This document shows, in pieces, positions 1 through 11,447 of a stretch of DNA of 64,000 nt. The translations under genes were made by a program, and so were the position numbers. The stretch spans positions 248,001 through 312,000 of the forward strand of contig NOKP01000020.1 of assembly GCA_002682825.1 (NCBI GenBank), in the 5' to 3' direction. Source of the DNA: Neonectria sp. B-13. Its lineage: Eukaryota > Ascomycota > Sordariomycetes > Hypocreales > Nectriaceae. A model generated the notes under the pieces. The model was not told the origin of the DNA and made no database searches. It worked only from the letters and a program-made list of their open reading frames with translations. Position 1 is the first letter of the stretch. The number at the start of each line of letters is the position of its first letter.

Positions 1-2033
1 TGGCTCCTTTATAGTGATCGTAGCCATCTGTTGCCTCTGCTTTTACGGGGTTTTCGTCGCCTCCTTGGCTTGCCGGCCCATGTTTATCGGGTGCGAATTC
101 AGAGTGGTGGAATTTGAAGCCGGTCTCAGCGTCGTGGAGACTTTCTCTGCATTGAGAAACAAGTCCGGCCAAGACGCCAGGGGTTTTACTGTTTCAGTCC
201 CAATGCAACCATCTGGCAGATTCAAGCGCGCGGCAACAACAAAATTCCAGATGAATCCGAAACAACATTAACTCGTTTACGGTAGTCGGCCGATCGTTTC
301 AGGTGGCCGTGGCCCTGCCATCCGTTGGGAAAGAAACGGAAAATCAGGTACGCCTTGGCGTCACTACCACCGTTTGCACCGTGTTCTCTCCTTGGCCTCG
401 CATTTTCTTTGCCATTGGTTTTCGACAACTAAGCCGTCGAGAACTTTCCAACCGACGCGGCGAAGATTGAGATCCAATTGTATCCAGCCACATAACAGTA
501 GTTCTCAGGTGATATGACGAAGATTGAAGAAGCCCCGCGTCTCAGGGTGAACGCTCACCAAGGGGGGTGAGATCCACAAAGACAAACAAGGGCGGCGGCA
601 AAGGGCATGAACGACAGGGTTTCGAATAGGAGTTTTCCTCCCTGGTACCCAAGAAACTCGCTTATGCTTGTTTCTTTGCGCCAAGGACAAGGGCCAAACG
701 GATCTACCTGTCTAGTTCACCGTCATTATCTCCGGCTACGTCAGGTCAGGCCATCACCCTGAACAAAGTCGATGCCTCGTTTTGAATAAGTTATTCATGT
801 CCGTGTTGGCCAATGGAATGCAGGCGCAGTGTATCAAATTATCTTCTCTACTACGTAGTCCATGTGTATTCTTTTGCCCACCTATCGAAGCAAGTACGTT
901 TCCTCCGGGTCAAAGCAGTGAAATAACGGCACGGCTTTTCTTACGCTCGTGAGCAGATCATTAACGCTCGTGGCTGGGGAAATAGTATCAGAAGTGGCGG
1001 ATAACGGAGGCCTGATCGTTGTGCGTTTGAGTCATTTCCGATGTTGCTCGCGGAGACCATCCGTATGCTTACAGACTACGAATACAACCTTCAATTGTGG
1101 CAGATTCTCTTTCTGTCTTGATACCTTTTGTTGGCGGTCGCAAAGTCGACAAGCTCTCTTTTTCTATTCCGAACCCACAACAATGTGGAGGAGTTCGCCC
1201 GGGTCCTTACCTAACCTTCAATATCATTAGACATGCATAGTGCAAAACCAGGTTGGGCTAGCAAGCGCACCCATTCTTATGTGAATGCAAAGACTACATG
1301 GATGGTCTCTGAGGTTGAGGGCCTTGTGGCTGATTCACCTGAACATAGGAGAAGGTGAAATGGCGGGTGACCCTGGCTGGTCGAGCACGTACAGCAATGT
1401 GACAAGCACTGTGCGGTCTACTTTGCGTAGCCTGACACCATCTCCCCTCGCTAAGTAAATGGTTCACATCTCTACTTCCAGCCTTGTCAAGAGTTCACTC
1501 TCCGGTTGTTGGTTCCGCGGCCCAGCGGCTAGTGCCGTTCAAGTCAAGGCTGATATTGTCGCGCACCCGAAACTTAATCTTCAAGCTTAATTGAATTACC
1601 CCTGCCTCGAGGATGCAAGGCAATTTATATTACTCACGGGAAGCATTGATTAGCCCAAGCTGACAGTGTAACGTGTTTGTATCCTGCCGGTATTAAAGGT
1701 ATTGACATCAGTGGTGATGACCATTTTTACGCATGGGAACATATCGTAGAACCTCATTTCAATATGAACATCGAGTCGCGGTCTCTTGAATGCGCAGTGC
1801 ATATGCTGGCAAACACCTCACCCATCGGAAGCCAAAACACTACACCTGAAGGTACATGACCAGAAAGAGGATGTGGGGAGTTCAGTGTACGATACGTCAC
1901 ATTTCTAAAGTTCTGTCTGGCACTGAAATTTAACGAATACTTGTTTCTTCGCCTCTATCTAGTAAATCTAACTCATTGGGGTCAAAATGTAACTCGAAGA
2001 ATAAAGCTGTCATCACACTTGCGTGTCTACTCT
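1..2033. other. Intergenic, no gene seen
   Basis: About 2 kb of mixed-composition DNA. Open frames are all under 95 codons, overlap in several frames and show no recognisable domain or splice pattern. It lies downstream of the solute-binding protein gene, so its right end probably holds that gene's 3' untranslated region. Confidence 0.6.
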
Positions 2034-3174
2034 CTAAATATCGTCGGCAATAGGGTCCAGTCCCACGGCCGGTCCAATACGAGCTTCAAAGAAGAACCTC
2101 AGACGCTCGACCAGCGCACGATCAGTCATAAACCTAGCGAACTCGGCAGGGTTCGTCGCAGTCTGGTTCCACAGGCTCGGGAAACCACTCGGGGTAGGCA
2201 CATCGTGACGAACAGACCACATTCCAGAAGCCTTCTGGAAGTCGGTGCTGAGGATGAAGTTGTGGAGAAGCTTGGCTCCCTCGGGGTGAGGAGCATCCTT
2301 CAGGATAGCGGCCGTCTGGGGCCAAGAGACATACTTGCCCTTGGTGGGCGTGGAGAACTTGATGGGATCGGCAGAGCCAAAGCCTCCGGAAGCAGCGAAC
2401 AGAGCAGCTGAGGTGCTGTTCTTCTGGCTGATAAGGGTGGAAGGTGTTTGTGTTCCGCGAACCCAGCGAGGGTTCTGGGCGAGGAGGTCGTCGAACCAAG
2501 AGACGCCGTACTGTTGCATGCTGTAAAGGTCAGCACTGCGTCTCGCAGTGGAAGTAATTGAATGCTTACATGAGATAGAAGGCCCAAAGAACCGCATCGT
2601 CGTCATTGGGGTAGGTAAGAACAAGCTTGTTCTTGAACTCGGGGCGCAGCCAGTCATCCCACTCAATAGGGGACTTGATGCCGGGGAGCTTTTCAGTGTT
2701 CCAGGCTCCAGACCAGAAGAAAACATAAACACCGTACCACGCGGCGGTGTCGTCCTTGAAGGCGTGGTCGATCTCCTCAAAACCGCTGGGCGCGTAGTTC
2801 AGGAGCGCACCCTGCTGAGCCCAGCGGGGGTAGTCGTGGAGGGTTTGGAGAATGATGCTATCGACATAGACGGCGTCCTTTCCAACGGCAAGCTGCTGAT
2901 CCAGGCGACCATCGTGGTACTTTGAAAGGTCCACGGTGACGTTGAGAGTGATGCCGGGGAATCGATCTTCGAAGGCCTTCTTGAGGCTGTCTTGCTGGTT
3001 CGCCTCGTCTCCGCCGTGCCAAACGGTCACAACGTCGCCCTCAGCCAGAGCGGCCTTGTAAATCTTGTCGAGTGATCGGGTCTCGTACTCAACCTCAGCA
3101 TTGAAACCGAGAACTTGGTCAAAGCCAAGCACGCGGCCTGCGAGGAGGGAGGTGGCGACAAGGTTCCGCAACAT
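2034..3174 (-). CDS. Secreted bacterial-type extracellular solute-binding protein (Fe3+-type ABC family)
   Basis: Two exons, 3174-2570 and 2520-2034. The 49-bp intron (2521-2569) has donor GTAAGC, a CTGAC branch and acceptor TTTACAG, and joining gives 363 aa. The N-terminus (MLRNLVATSLLAGRVLG) looks like a signal peptide. The rest resembles a type-2 periplasmic binding protein of the iron/spermidine class: 'VTVWHGGDEANQQDSLKKAF', a DxSKYHDGRLDQQL segment, 'YGVYVFFWSGAWNTEKLPG' and a C-terminal lobe 'AALFAASGGFGSADPIKF'. In bacteria such proteins deliver ligands to an ABC permease. Here no permease or ATPase gene is nearby, so a role as a secreted or wall-associated binding protein is inference. 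The ligand cannot be read from the sequence. The upstream region to 4787 is non-coding. Confidence 0.8.
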
Positions 3175-4787
3175 TGTTTCGCAGGTGGTGTTGAGAACTG
3201 GCCGGAGAGGGAAACAACAAGTTTAACCGTTGCTTAAGACCGGACGAGGTGGATGATGCTGTGAGGAGGAGGATGGGTGAGTGTCCATTGTTGAAGACTG
3301 GAGCGAAGTCTGCATGATATATATATCTCTTGTTCGCCGATGTACAGTGTCGCCATAGCATCACGCTACAAAGCAATGTTCACAGTGGATGCGGTGCAGG
3401 CAGAGCCCCAGCTTCCACTCCTTGTCAATTACGAATAGAGGCAGAGCTTGGGCTTTGTCAGCTCTTCGGAAAGGGCTCAGAATCGAAGGGGAGCATCGTC
3501 GTATTTCGCGCAGTCCTTCTGGTCTCGTTTAAAGGCAATTAGTGGGGCTTTTCCGTGAGATCTCTTGTGTTCGGGGTGACAGTGCCGCATCATAGGACGA
3601 TATTAACTCTGAAGCTAGCAGAGGTCGGGAGAGATCTTGTTTACTCCAGGGAAGCAAAACTGGAGTTCATGCGACCCTACGCCTCGATTCGGCAATGTGG
3701 GCCTTTGCGCTCGGCATTGCTCCATCATACCCGCGCGCGACGCTCAGTCATCCGTCGGCATCGGGGTGGGATGGGTAGAGGGCTCACTAAAAGTGAGTGT
3801 GGACGTGCCTGATTGCGATTTTCGCTCCATTTAAATCATGGTAGTTCAAACATGCAAGTTTGGAGTTGATCATCTGGGCATAGGGGAGTTGAGAAGCTCC
3901 CGCGTAAGGGAGACAAGACGCTTGCTTGACGGGCGGGCCGAGGCATATTGATTCTACGAGCAGTTCCCTTTCCTAACTATGAAGATTCAATTGAGCATCC
4001 TTCCCATCGTTGAATGATTCCTACTGTTTTCACTCGTTGGATCGTGGTTTGCGCATTCGTCAATGCAAGGGATATTCGCATGGCCGGAAACGCCGAAAAG
4101 TATGAAATGCGGGTCACCAACTTAGTTGCATCCTGCAGGTCTAAGTGTTGCGTCATGGGTGCACCAATCGCAGACGAAGAACCGTAAGAGATGAAATTGA
4201 TTAGATTGACTAAGTTACTTCGTCTGATGTTCCAAGAAAGCTATTGTTCATTCTTAGTGAAGCTAGAATCTAGTTTCCTCAAAGGATTGCCTGCCCAGCA
4301 TCGCACGAAACGCGTACTTTGGCGATCACCTACCCTAGACAGTTGGCGACTGGCCAAAACTCTAGCAAGCCAAGCCTCACCCACCGACCCCGCGGCAACA
4401 GAACAGTGCGAACCAAACTGCGACTCAAATCATGCAGCCTCATTCAATGATAGGCTGCATGTGCATGTGCAGCAAACAAGGTCAAGCCACTCGTGGCATG
4501 TGGCACTCAAGACTAGACTGAAGCACTGCAGCCATCAAGGAGCTGACCTAAGCAGGCAGCCAAGCTGTCCGCCAGGCAGCCCAGGCAGGTCGTCGGAGGT
4601 GACTAACTGCTGCCTGGATGTGGCTGACGAGGCAGAGTGAGCCGCTTCAGACTCAGCAGTTCAGTTTTGGTGATTCCATTCCCATCCCATTCCCATTCCC
4701 ACTGCGACAACACAACGTTGTTCATTGTTCCCCAAACCAAACCGAACCAAATCTGCCGTCGGTGATTCGGTGCTGTGATCTGTCGCC
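3175..4787. other. Intergenic region between divergent genes
   Basis: This 1.6-kb stretch lies between the start of the solute-binding protein (minus) and the start of the acidic unknown protein (plus), so it should hold both promoters. Open frames here (for example 3555-3812 and 4191-4640) have no recognisable domain or fungal codon bias. The last 120 bp become C/T-rich, as is common just upstream of fungal start codons. Confidence 0.55.
4674..4702 (+). repeat. Short CCCATT-type repeat in promoter
   Basis: Four near-copies of CCCATT/CCATTC lie in tandem about 90 bp upstream of the start at 4788. It may simply be a pyrimidine-rich promoter tract. Confidence 0.5.
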
Positions 4788-6389
4788 ATGACCGCCCAGA
4801 CTCCGGAGTCGCGTATCGCGGACGACTGGCTCGAGGTGGACAGCGCAGCCTCGGTTGTGTCTCTGTCGACGTCAGATGACGACGACTACGACGATAAAGA
4901 CGACCAAGTCGACAACGACAACGGCAAGGACAACGATAACAACGCCGAAAGCGATCTGCTTGTCCCAGCCAGACCTCGCTCGCCTCTCGCCAAGCCGCCC
5001 TATTCCCAGCCCCCTCCTCCCGTCGACGATGACGACCTTTACGGGCGCTCTGAAACGAGCTCCCCAGTCCCGCGTCCTCCTTCCAGCAGAGCTAGCACAA
5101 CCCGAATCGATCAACCCTTAGCCTCATTAACGCTGGACGATGATGTCAAGCCCGCACCCCCGTCACCTCTCGACCAGCACGCGCTAACCCCACACACCGA
5201 CGACAACACCAGCGCCAATCCCACCACCACTGCAAACACCAACATCGACATCAACACCAATACCACTACCAACATCAACACCACTACCAAAACCAACATC
5301 GCCGACATTAGCCAGGAGAATGCCAACGACCCCAGCTTCTACCACAAGTCCCTTTGCACCGTAATCGACTGCATTGATGCCACAAGTGCGAAGGCCCTCG
5401 CCCTCGGCGCAGCACGTATCTCTACCCTGTCATTCCTCAAATCTGCCTGTGATGAAATCGCCAAACAGGCCAGGGACCTCGAACCCATCCTGCACGCCTA
5501 TGCCAGGCGCTGGGACGCCAAGGGTTCGGGCATGGCCGCCGGCGAGATGCCTCTCAACGCCAGCCTGCTGGAGTGGATGCACCATCTCCGCGTTCAATTG
5601 CTCAGTGCCCAGACCGAGATGGACAGGATACAGCCGCAAGAGAATAACGCCGACAGACCCGACAGCCGCTTGATTGCAGCATCCATACCCTTGCAGGTCA
5701 ATGTTTCCTTGGCAGGCTGTGCCGAGGCTTTGGAGGACGCCCTCGCCACCATCGAGATCTTTATGCCCATCTTCAAAGTGTGAGTTGCCTGAATCCCCTG
5801 AGGTCCCCCCGTCATTATTTTCAGCGTTAACATGACTTATAGCGACTTTGACGAATCTCAGACGAAATGGATGACTATGTCCGCCCAAGACGTCGAGCAG
5901 ACTCGGACCCAGACGCGAGAGCCTCCGCATCCAAACGTTTCCCGTATTCGTCGCGAGCTTTACGCCATGAAGGACCAGGCTCGCAGGAGCGCCGTTTTTC
6001 TCAATGTCCTTTACTACACGGCCCCTCCCGCATTTCTTCCTGAGGCTCCCTTGGTGATTGCAAGTCTGGATCGCATTGCCGAAGCCATCTCGACCATCCT
6101 CACATATCACGCCTCAGAGTGGATTGAACCTGGCTCGGCTTCGACTTCCGAACAGGTCATCCCGTACCACGAATTCGTCGCCCTCGACCCAGACGTTCTG
6201 CATGATATCACCGGGCATCTGGAGGAACTCCAAAACCAATTGGATGTTGGGGAGGACCAACTGGTTGGCAACCACTCGGCGGAAATGATTCGGAATCACC
6301 AGCTTGTCTTGCTGACAGAGTGTGGACAAATGGCCGAGTTGGCCTCTATTGCCGACCTGATGCAGTCCTTGATACTGTCCAGTGCCTAG
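4788..6389 (+). CDS. Conserved-looking acidic protein of unknown function
   Basis: Two exons, 4788-5779 and 5843-6389, with a 63-bp intron (GTGAGT...TTATAG); 512 aa. I do not recognise the family. The N-terminal third is low complexity: an Asp-rich stretch (about residues 30-55), proline/serine-rich segments and an Asn/Thr-rich run near residues 145-170 encoded by AAC/ACC codons. From about residue 185 the protein becomes helical and ordered-looking (Lys/Leu/Ala-rich, 'SFYHKSLCTVIDCIDATSAKALALGAARISTL' region), and the second exon continues in the same style. Residues 12-18 read DDWLEVD, an acidic-flanked W-x-x-V that fits the Atg8-interacting (LIR) pattern; such matches also occur by chance. 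No signal peptide or membrane segment is seen. Confidence 0.75.
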
Positions 6390-6789
6390 GCGCTGGGCTT
6401 ATTTGGAGTCTTGGATGCTTTCTTGCGGGCGACTTGGTTGATTTATCTGGTGAAATACGCAGGGCTGATATTCTGGGCGTGATTGGGTTCAGTGTAGTCA
6501 AAAATTCCAGCAACGGACAAAATTGCATAGAGAAGCAGGAGAGGGAATTTCGCGCAATTTTGATTCATGAACGCGCAATGTTTTATTGATGCATCACGAT
6601 GCTTGCGCTCATTCGTCTCGTCTGTTGTCGATGTTGCTCAGGTTTGGGTCTTGCGGAAATGTGGCTCAGCTGTGGCTGACGCAACACCTGCAAACGCGTC
6701 TCACGAAATCGCCCACTTCCGTTGCAGAATCCAGATCAACCGCTCCCATCGTCGCCAACTCAACAGGTTTTAAACAAGAGCCCATCACA
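6390..6789 (+). other. Intergenic/promoter of EVE-domain gene
   Basis: This 400-bp stretch lies between two plus-strand genes. The reading frame of the downstream gene stays open up to an ATG at 6586, but that extension lacks family similarity. The ATG at 6790 (context TCACAATGCC) is the more likely start. Confidence 0.5.
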
Positions 6790-7849
6790 ATGCCACCCCC
6801 GAAGCGAAGCAACCCAGGAGATGGTGCGGCGGCCGTGGAAGAAGCCATCCCCATAAGGCGCTCCCTGCGTTCTGCCACGCTTCGGAACAGTCAAGCCAAC
6901 GCGCAGGCCGTTGAGCCAGCCAAGCCCAAGCCCAAGAAACGGAGTGCACAGGAGGACAACGATAAGGAATCAAAGCAGACTCAAGAATCGAAGCCAGCGG
7001 CCAACGGCCGAAAGAAACCAACCAAGAAGCCAGCAAAGCCAGCCCGGGATAGTGACTCTGACGAGGCCGATGACCCCGCCAACGCGCCTGAACCCTCCCC
7101 GGCCGTGTCTGAGGACCTCGATGTGGATTCGATTCCCGCTGAGAATCCCAACGCTCCCAAGCATGATGGCGAATGGTACTGGCTCATGAAAGCGGAACCA
7201 GAGACACGTTTGGAGAATGGTATCGACGTGAGATTCTCCATCGACGACCTGCGGGCCAAAGAGAAGCCTGAAGGTTGGGATGGTGAGTTCAGCCCCAGTC
7301 ACAAGTTCAATCCAATTACTCACATTCATCCAGGGATCAGAGCATACCCAGGTAAGCAAGCTTGGAAGTCTTGTCGAGATCCCCAACTGACAGATGCAGC
7401 TCGGAATAACATGCGAAACATGAACGCCGGCGACAAAGCCTTCTTCTACCACTCAAATTGCAAGGAACCGAGCATCGTTGGAATCATGGAGATTGTGAAG
7501 GAGTACTCCGAAGATGGTAAGTAACTACAGTGCCCTTTTCAGTACTATGCTCATCACGGGACCAGTGACTGCGCGCCAGCCCGGGACACCGTACTACGAC
7601 TCGTCGTCCACCAAGGACAAGCCCAAATGGGACCTTGTCCACGTCGAGTTCCGCAAGAAGTTTGCCGTGAAGATCACCTTGAAGGAGCTTCGGGAACTGG
7701 GCAAGCCAGGAGGGCCACTGGAGAACATGCAAATGCTGAAACAGTCGAGGCTCAGTGTGAGCAAGGTGAGTGAGGCGGAGTGGAAGGCTCTGTGTGATCT
7801 CGCGGACAAGAAGGCGAAAGATGCTGGCCTGGAGCACGAAGAAGCTTAG
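6790..7849 (+). CDS. EVE-domain protein, THYN1 (thymocyte nuclear protein 1) homologue
   Basis: Four exons: 6790-7282, 7334-7351, 7400-7516 and 7566-7849 (303 aa); introns of 51, 48 and 49 bp. The second exon is only 18 nt, yet it restores the expected family reading GWDG-IRAYP-ARNNMRNM. Residues 1-125 are a Lys/Ser/Pro-rich basic tail with several nuclear-localisation-like clusters. The EVE domain follows from about residue 133 (GEWYWLMKAEPETR), with the hallmark FFYHSNCKEPSIVGIMEIVKE and the later PYYDSSS...KWDLVHVEF segment, ending with ENMQMLKQSRLSV. EVE/PUA-like domains bind modified bases in nucleic acids, so a nuclear role is likely. It is convergent with the IDO gene, 142 bp apart. 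Confidence 0.88.
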
Positions 7850-7991
7850 CGAATCTTTCATAACAAGCCGGTCTTTATCACGTGTAGAACCAAGGATGCT
7901 TCGGTCAATACCCTGTATAGCAATCGTCTATTAATTGCAAAGATGGAAATGGCTTGCTAACTTCTAATCTGCAAAATCTCTAAATCTACTT

Positions 7992-9324
7992 TTACTTCTC
8001 AAGCTTCCCTGCTTCAGATGTCTCATCTCTCGACTGTTTTAAAAATGGAACCAGCGTGGTTCCTCCAGTGCCCGTCAACTCCTTCCCATCCTTCTGGGAC
8101 GAAGAGCTCGCGAGGTTCTGGCGCCCTCCCTTGCTGGCTTGCCTCGACGGCAAGATGATGTATCGAGTGACGATTTGGATGTGCTTGTTCCTGAACAGGG
8201 TGAGAGCTTCCGTAGCAGCCGTGTACGCGTCACGCAGCCGGTGCTGCTCCTCGGTGACGGGAGGCAACAGTGCCAGCTCGCGGATGCTTCCAATTCGAGT
8301 AATGTGCCTCAAAAAGCGCGCGTGTGGGCCGGGCATGTAGTCTCGGACCAGTTCATGATAGCTCGACTGCCCCTTCTCGGGCGTGTTGTTCCCGCCAGTA
8401 GAGTGTTCAATTCCAAGCACAATGTCGAAGAACTGGACCAGAGAACTTTGGCCGTTGCTGCCACCCCGGAGCTGCTGCCATTCTCCCTTTCCGTTGCCTT
8501 CGTCATAGAAAACTCCTTTCGGGAGTCCGGCAGCCTCCATGTTCTTGCTTCCAGCCAGGAATGGTCTGATCTGGGTGTAGAACACCATGGGGTCGTTCTT
8601 TTCGTACATTCTCTCGAGCAACACACCGACACCGTCTATACATGTGCGAATGCCATTCAGAGCCGAGATGATAACCTCGTAGTCTCTAGTCTTGACTGCG
8701 TCGATGGCTTCCATCATTGGAGGGATGATGGCACCGGCCCTTGCCTCCATTGCTACACTGATGAGCAGGAACCATGATTCGGACTCGGTCCCCGTAAAGG
8801 AGAGAAGAGTGTTGAGATCGGATAGGTTCGAAAAGTCGTCGCCGGCGCACGAGAAGTTCCATAGGTTTGCAGCCGCATATGTCAATACGGGAGGCAGTTC
8901 GAGGTGTTTGGAAACCTGAAGAAAGGGAACCGTGATTTGCGGAGGGAGGATCTGGTCTGATTAGTATACATGGAACAAAGGTCGAGAAGATGTGGGCTAG
9001 TCGTACCTCTTCTGGCTTCTCTCCTCCCCAAACATAGGCATGGGTCATGAAGGCCAATATCACGTAGGCTCTGCGCCATTCCGGTTCGGATTGTAGGCGA
9101 TCGGTGGACAGAATAGGCAGTTGCTCGACCGCTCTCCTGATTCCATTCTCGATGAGGCTTGGTAGATGCTGAGCAACTATTTCCCAAGGCTCGTAGTAGG
9201 CATCTGGGAGCTGCTTCAAGGGGCTGTCTTCGGGAAGGAACGCGTTTCTGCTGACGGAGAATTTCCTTAGCTCAGCAGACGGGTTGATCTGCGAACTGCG
9301 TTGTAGAACAGCGTGAGGAGACAT
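7992..9324 (-). CDS. Indoleamine 2,3-dioxygenase
   Basis: Two exons, 9324-9007 and 8951-7992, with a 55-bp intron (GTACGA; branch TACTAAT; acceptor ACCAG); 425 aa. This haem enzyme opens the indole ring of tryptophan to give N-formylkynurenine, the entry step of the kynurenine pathway. Family marks in order: 'AYVWGG' near residue 98, 'NLWNFS..DDF', 'FFDIVLGIEH', RDYMPGPHARFL, then KHIQIVTRYI, whose histidine (about residue 363) matches the proximal haem ligand of human IDO1, and the GTGGT loop near the C-terminus. Length is normal for fungal IDO. It is transcribed divergently from kynureninase, and both enzymes act on the same pathway. Formamidase and kynurenine monooxygenase genes are not in this window. 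Confidence 0.95.
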
Positions 9325-9879
9325 TGCAATAAAAGCTGGTTGATGCGAGACTGAAGAGATGTGGGTTCAGGTGTAAGTGAGGCGTTGAAGCTGGTTGAGA
9401 TGATTGTAAGTAGAAAGCAAGAAAGAATAGTCTAATGAAATAGTTCATATTCAATACCTGACACCGCCCTCTGGTCATCGTGATGCTCGCTTCTTCCGTT
9501 TCTTGAGGCACAGCCGCTTCCGTGACTCCGTGTGGGACCCGGAAGGCAGGTGACGTACAGACGCCCGGGAAACGGTGGCTCGGGGACAATTGGATCCATC
9601 GCATATCCTTGCTCGGCCAATTAGATGATATCGGGTTCTTGAAAGGGGCAAAAGGATCTCGCAATATGCGGTTGGTCGCGGATCTCGGATCGCGGAAGGG
9701 ACCCACATCCGAACTTCCGTGATCACGGAGGTCCGCCATCTGCTGGCCCGGCAATCGTCTAGACGGATTTGATGCACATAAAGTGTTTTCGCAAGCCTGA
9801 TTCTGTTGATTAGTCGTATGATTCTAAGCCCATCCTTTCTAGCCGTTTTCAACACATACCCTGCCTACCAAATTACACC
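9325..9879. promoter_or_regulatory. Shared divergent promoter of IDO and kynureninase
   Basis: This 555-bp region separates the start codons of two oppositely oriented kynurenine-pathway genes, so it must hold both promoters. It contains four CGG triplets within 27 bp (9669, 9679, 9685, 9693) and a perfect palindrome at 9716-9729. CGG/CCG triplets are the usual half sites of Zn2Cys6 regulators, and one such regulator is encoded 2.3 kb away. No TATA box is certain. Confidence 0.7.
9716..9729. promoter_or_regulatory. Perfect 14-bp palindrome, candidate Zn2Cys6 operator
   Basis: TCCGTGATCACGGA is identical to its reverse complement and has the form CCG-N6-CGG, an everted pair of half sites. Leu3-type Zn2Cys6 proteins are known to use everted CCG/CGG. 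It sits about 150 bp from the kynureninase start and about 390 bp from the IDO start. Function is inferred. Confidence 0.5.
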
Positions 9880-11447
9880 ATGGAATTGTCAACCTTTGTC
9901 GACCGCTTGCGCAACGGGGACGCTGCCAAGTTCCCCCACGATGCCAACTCTCTTGCTTTTGCCCAGCGACTTGATTCTCAAGACAGTTTGAGTCATCTGC
10001 GAGACGAGTTTATCCTGCCCACCAAGACTTCCCTCAAGAAGAAGGCTCTGGATGGGTCAATCCCTGGTAAGTCTCACTGCCCGTTCCTTTGATCACACAA
10101 GACTGACCCGGTTTAGGGTCCTCTACGGCTAGCCACAATGGTGTCAATGGGAGCAACGGTGTCAACGGCAACGGCACCAACGGCCATGGCAACGGACACC
10201 AAACAAAGTCCGACGATGCCGACCGGGGCATTTACTTTGTCGGCAACTCTCTCGGTGCTCAGCCCAAGGCGGTTCGCAAATACCTCGACGCCCAACTTGA
10301 GACCTGGGCGTCCATTGGAGTCAATGGACACTTTACCACGTTTGAGAACTCACCCCTCACCCAGTGGCAAGACCTGGCGGAGGATTGCGCCATCAAGTCT
10401 ACCGACATCGTCGGCGCTTCTGCCAGCGAGATTGTCATCATGAACACGTTGACTGCCAACCTCCACATGATGATGGCGAGCTTCTACAAGCCGACCGAGA
10501 AACGCCACAAGATCATTCTCGAGTGGAAGCCATTCCCCAGCGACCACTATGCTATCGAGAGTCAAATAGTAATGCACGGGCTAGACCCCGAGAAGAGCAT
10601 GGTCAAGATTCAGCCTAACGAGGATTCCTTGATCCCGACGGAGAAGATCCTAGCGATGATTGACGAGCATGCTGAAGAGACGGCCCTGATCCTGCTTCCC
10701 GGCATTCAATACTACACCGGCCAGCTTTTCGACATGCCTACGATCACGAAATATGCTCAGGAGAAGGGCATCGTGGTGGGCTGGGATCTTGCTCACGCCG
10801 CCGGCAACGTGGAGCTGAAGCTGCACGACTGGGGAGTTGACTTTGCGTGCTGGTGCACCTACAAGTACATCAACGGTGGCCCAGGCTCAATCGCAGGAGT
10901 TTTTGTCCACGAGAAGCATGGAAAGGTCGAGTTCGACAGTGAAACGGGGAAGCCTGTTTACCGCCCTCGTCTCATGGGCTGGTATGGCGGCGACAAGAGC
11001 GTGCGCTTCAACATGGACAACAACTTCCTCCCAACACCGGGCGCAGGCGGCTACCAGGTCTCCAACCCGTCAGCAATTGACCTAGCCAGTCTTTCCGGCG
11101 CGCTTTCGGTCTTCAGCAAGACCACCATGCGCGATTTGAGATCCAAGGCTTTGGTCCTGACTGCCTACTCAGAGCATCTGCTGGACCAGATACTGGCAGA
11201 CTCTGCAGACTCAACCCCTCTTTTCCACATCATCACCCCGAGGGATCCCGCACAAAGAGGAACTCAGTTGAGTGTGTTGTTGAGGGAGGGCCTTCTAGAG
11301 AAAGTAAGCCAGGCCTTAGAGGAGAACGGCGTGCTGTGTGATAAGCGAAAGCCGGGCGTGATCCGGGTCGCTCCGGTCCCGCTGTATTCGCGATTCGAGG
11401 ACGTGTGGAGGTTTATGCAGGTACTAAGAGGTGCTCTGGGGCTTTGA
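9880..11447 (+). CDS. BNA5: Kynureninase
   Basis: Two exons, 9880-10066 and 10117-11447, with a 50-bp intron; 505 aa. This PLP enzyme cleaves kynurenine to anthranilate, or 3-hydroxykynurenine to 3-hydroxyanthranilate, plus alanine. Visible marks: [13 protein letters not shown], '[18 protein letters not shown]', '[36 protein letters not shown]' with the PLP lysine at about residue 312, and '[18 protein letters not shown]' near the end. Residues 70-90, just after the intron, form an Asn-Gly-rich insertion that I do not expect in kynureninases and that sits between the N-terminal helix and the catalytic core. Its divergent arrangement with IDO suggests joint regulation. Confidence 0.95.

Noticed and set aside
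2548..2925. 125-codon plus-strand frame
   Set aside because: Antisense of the solute-binding protein gene.
5430..6110. 226-codon minus-strand frame
   Set aside because: Antisense of the acidic unknown gene and runs through its intron; no domain.
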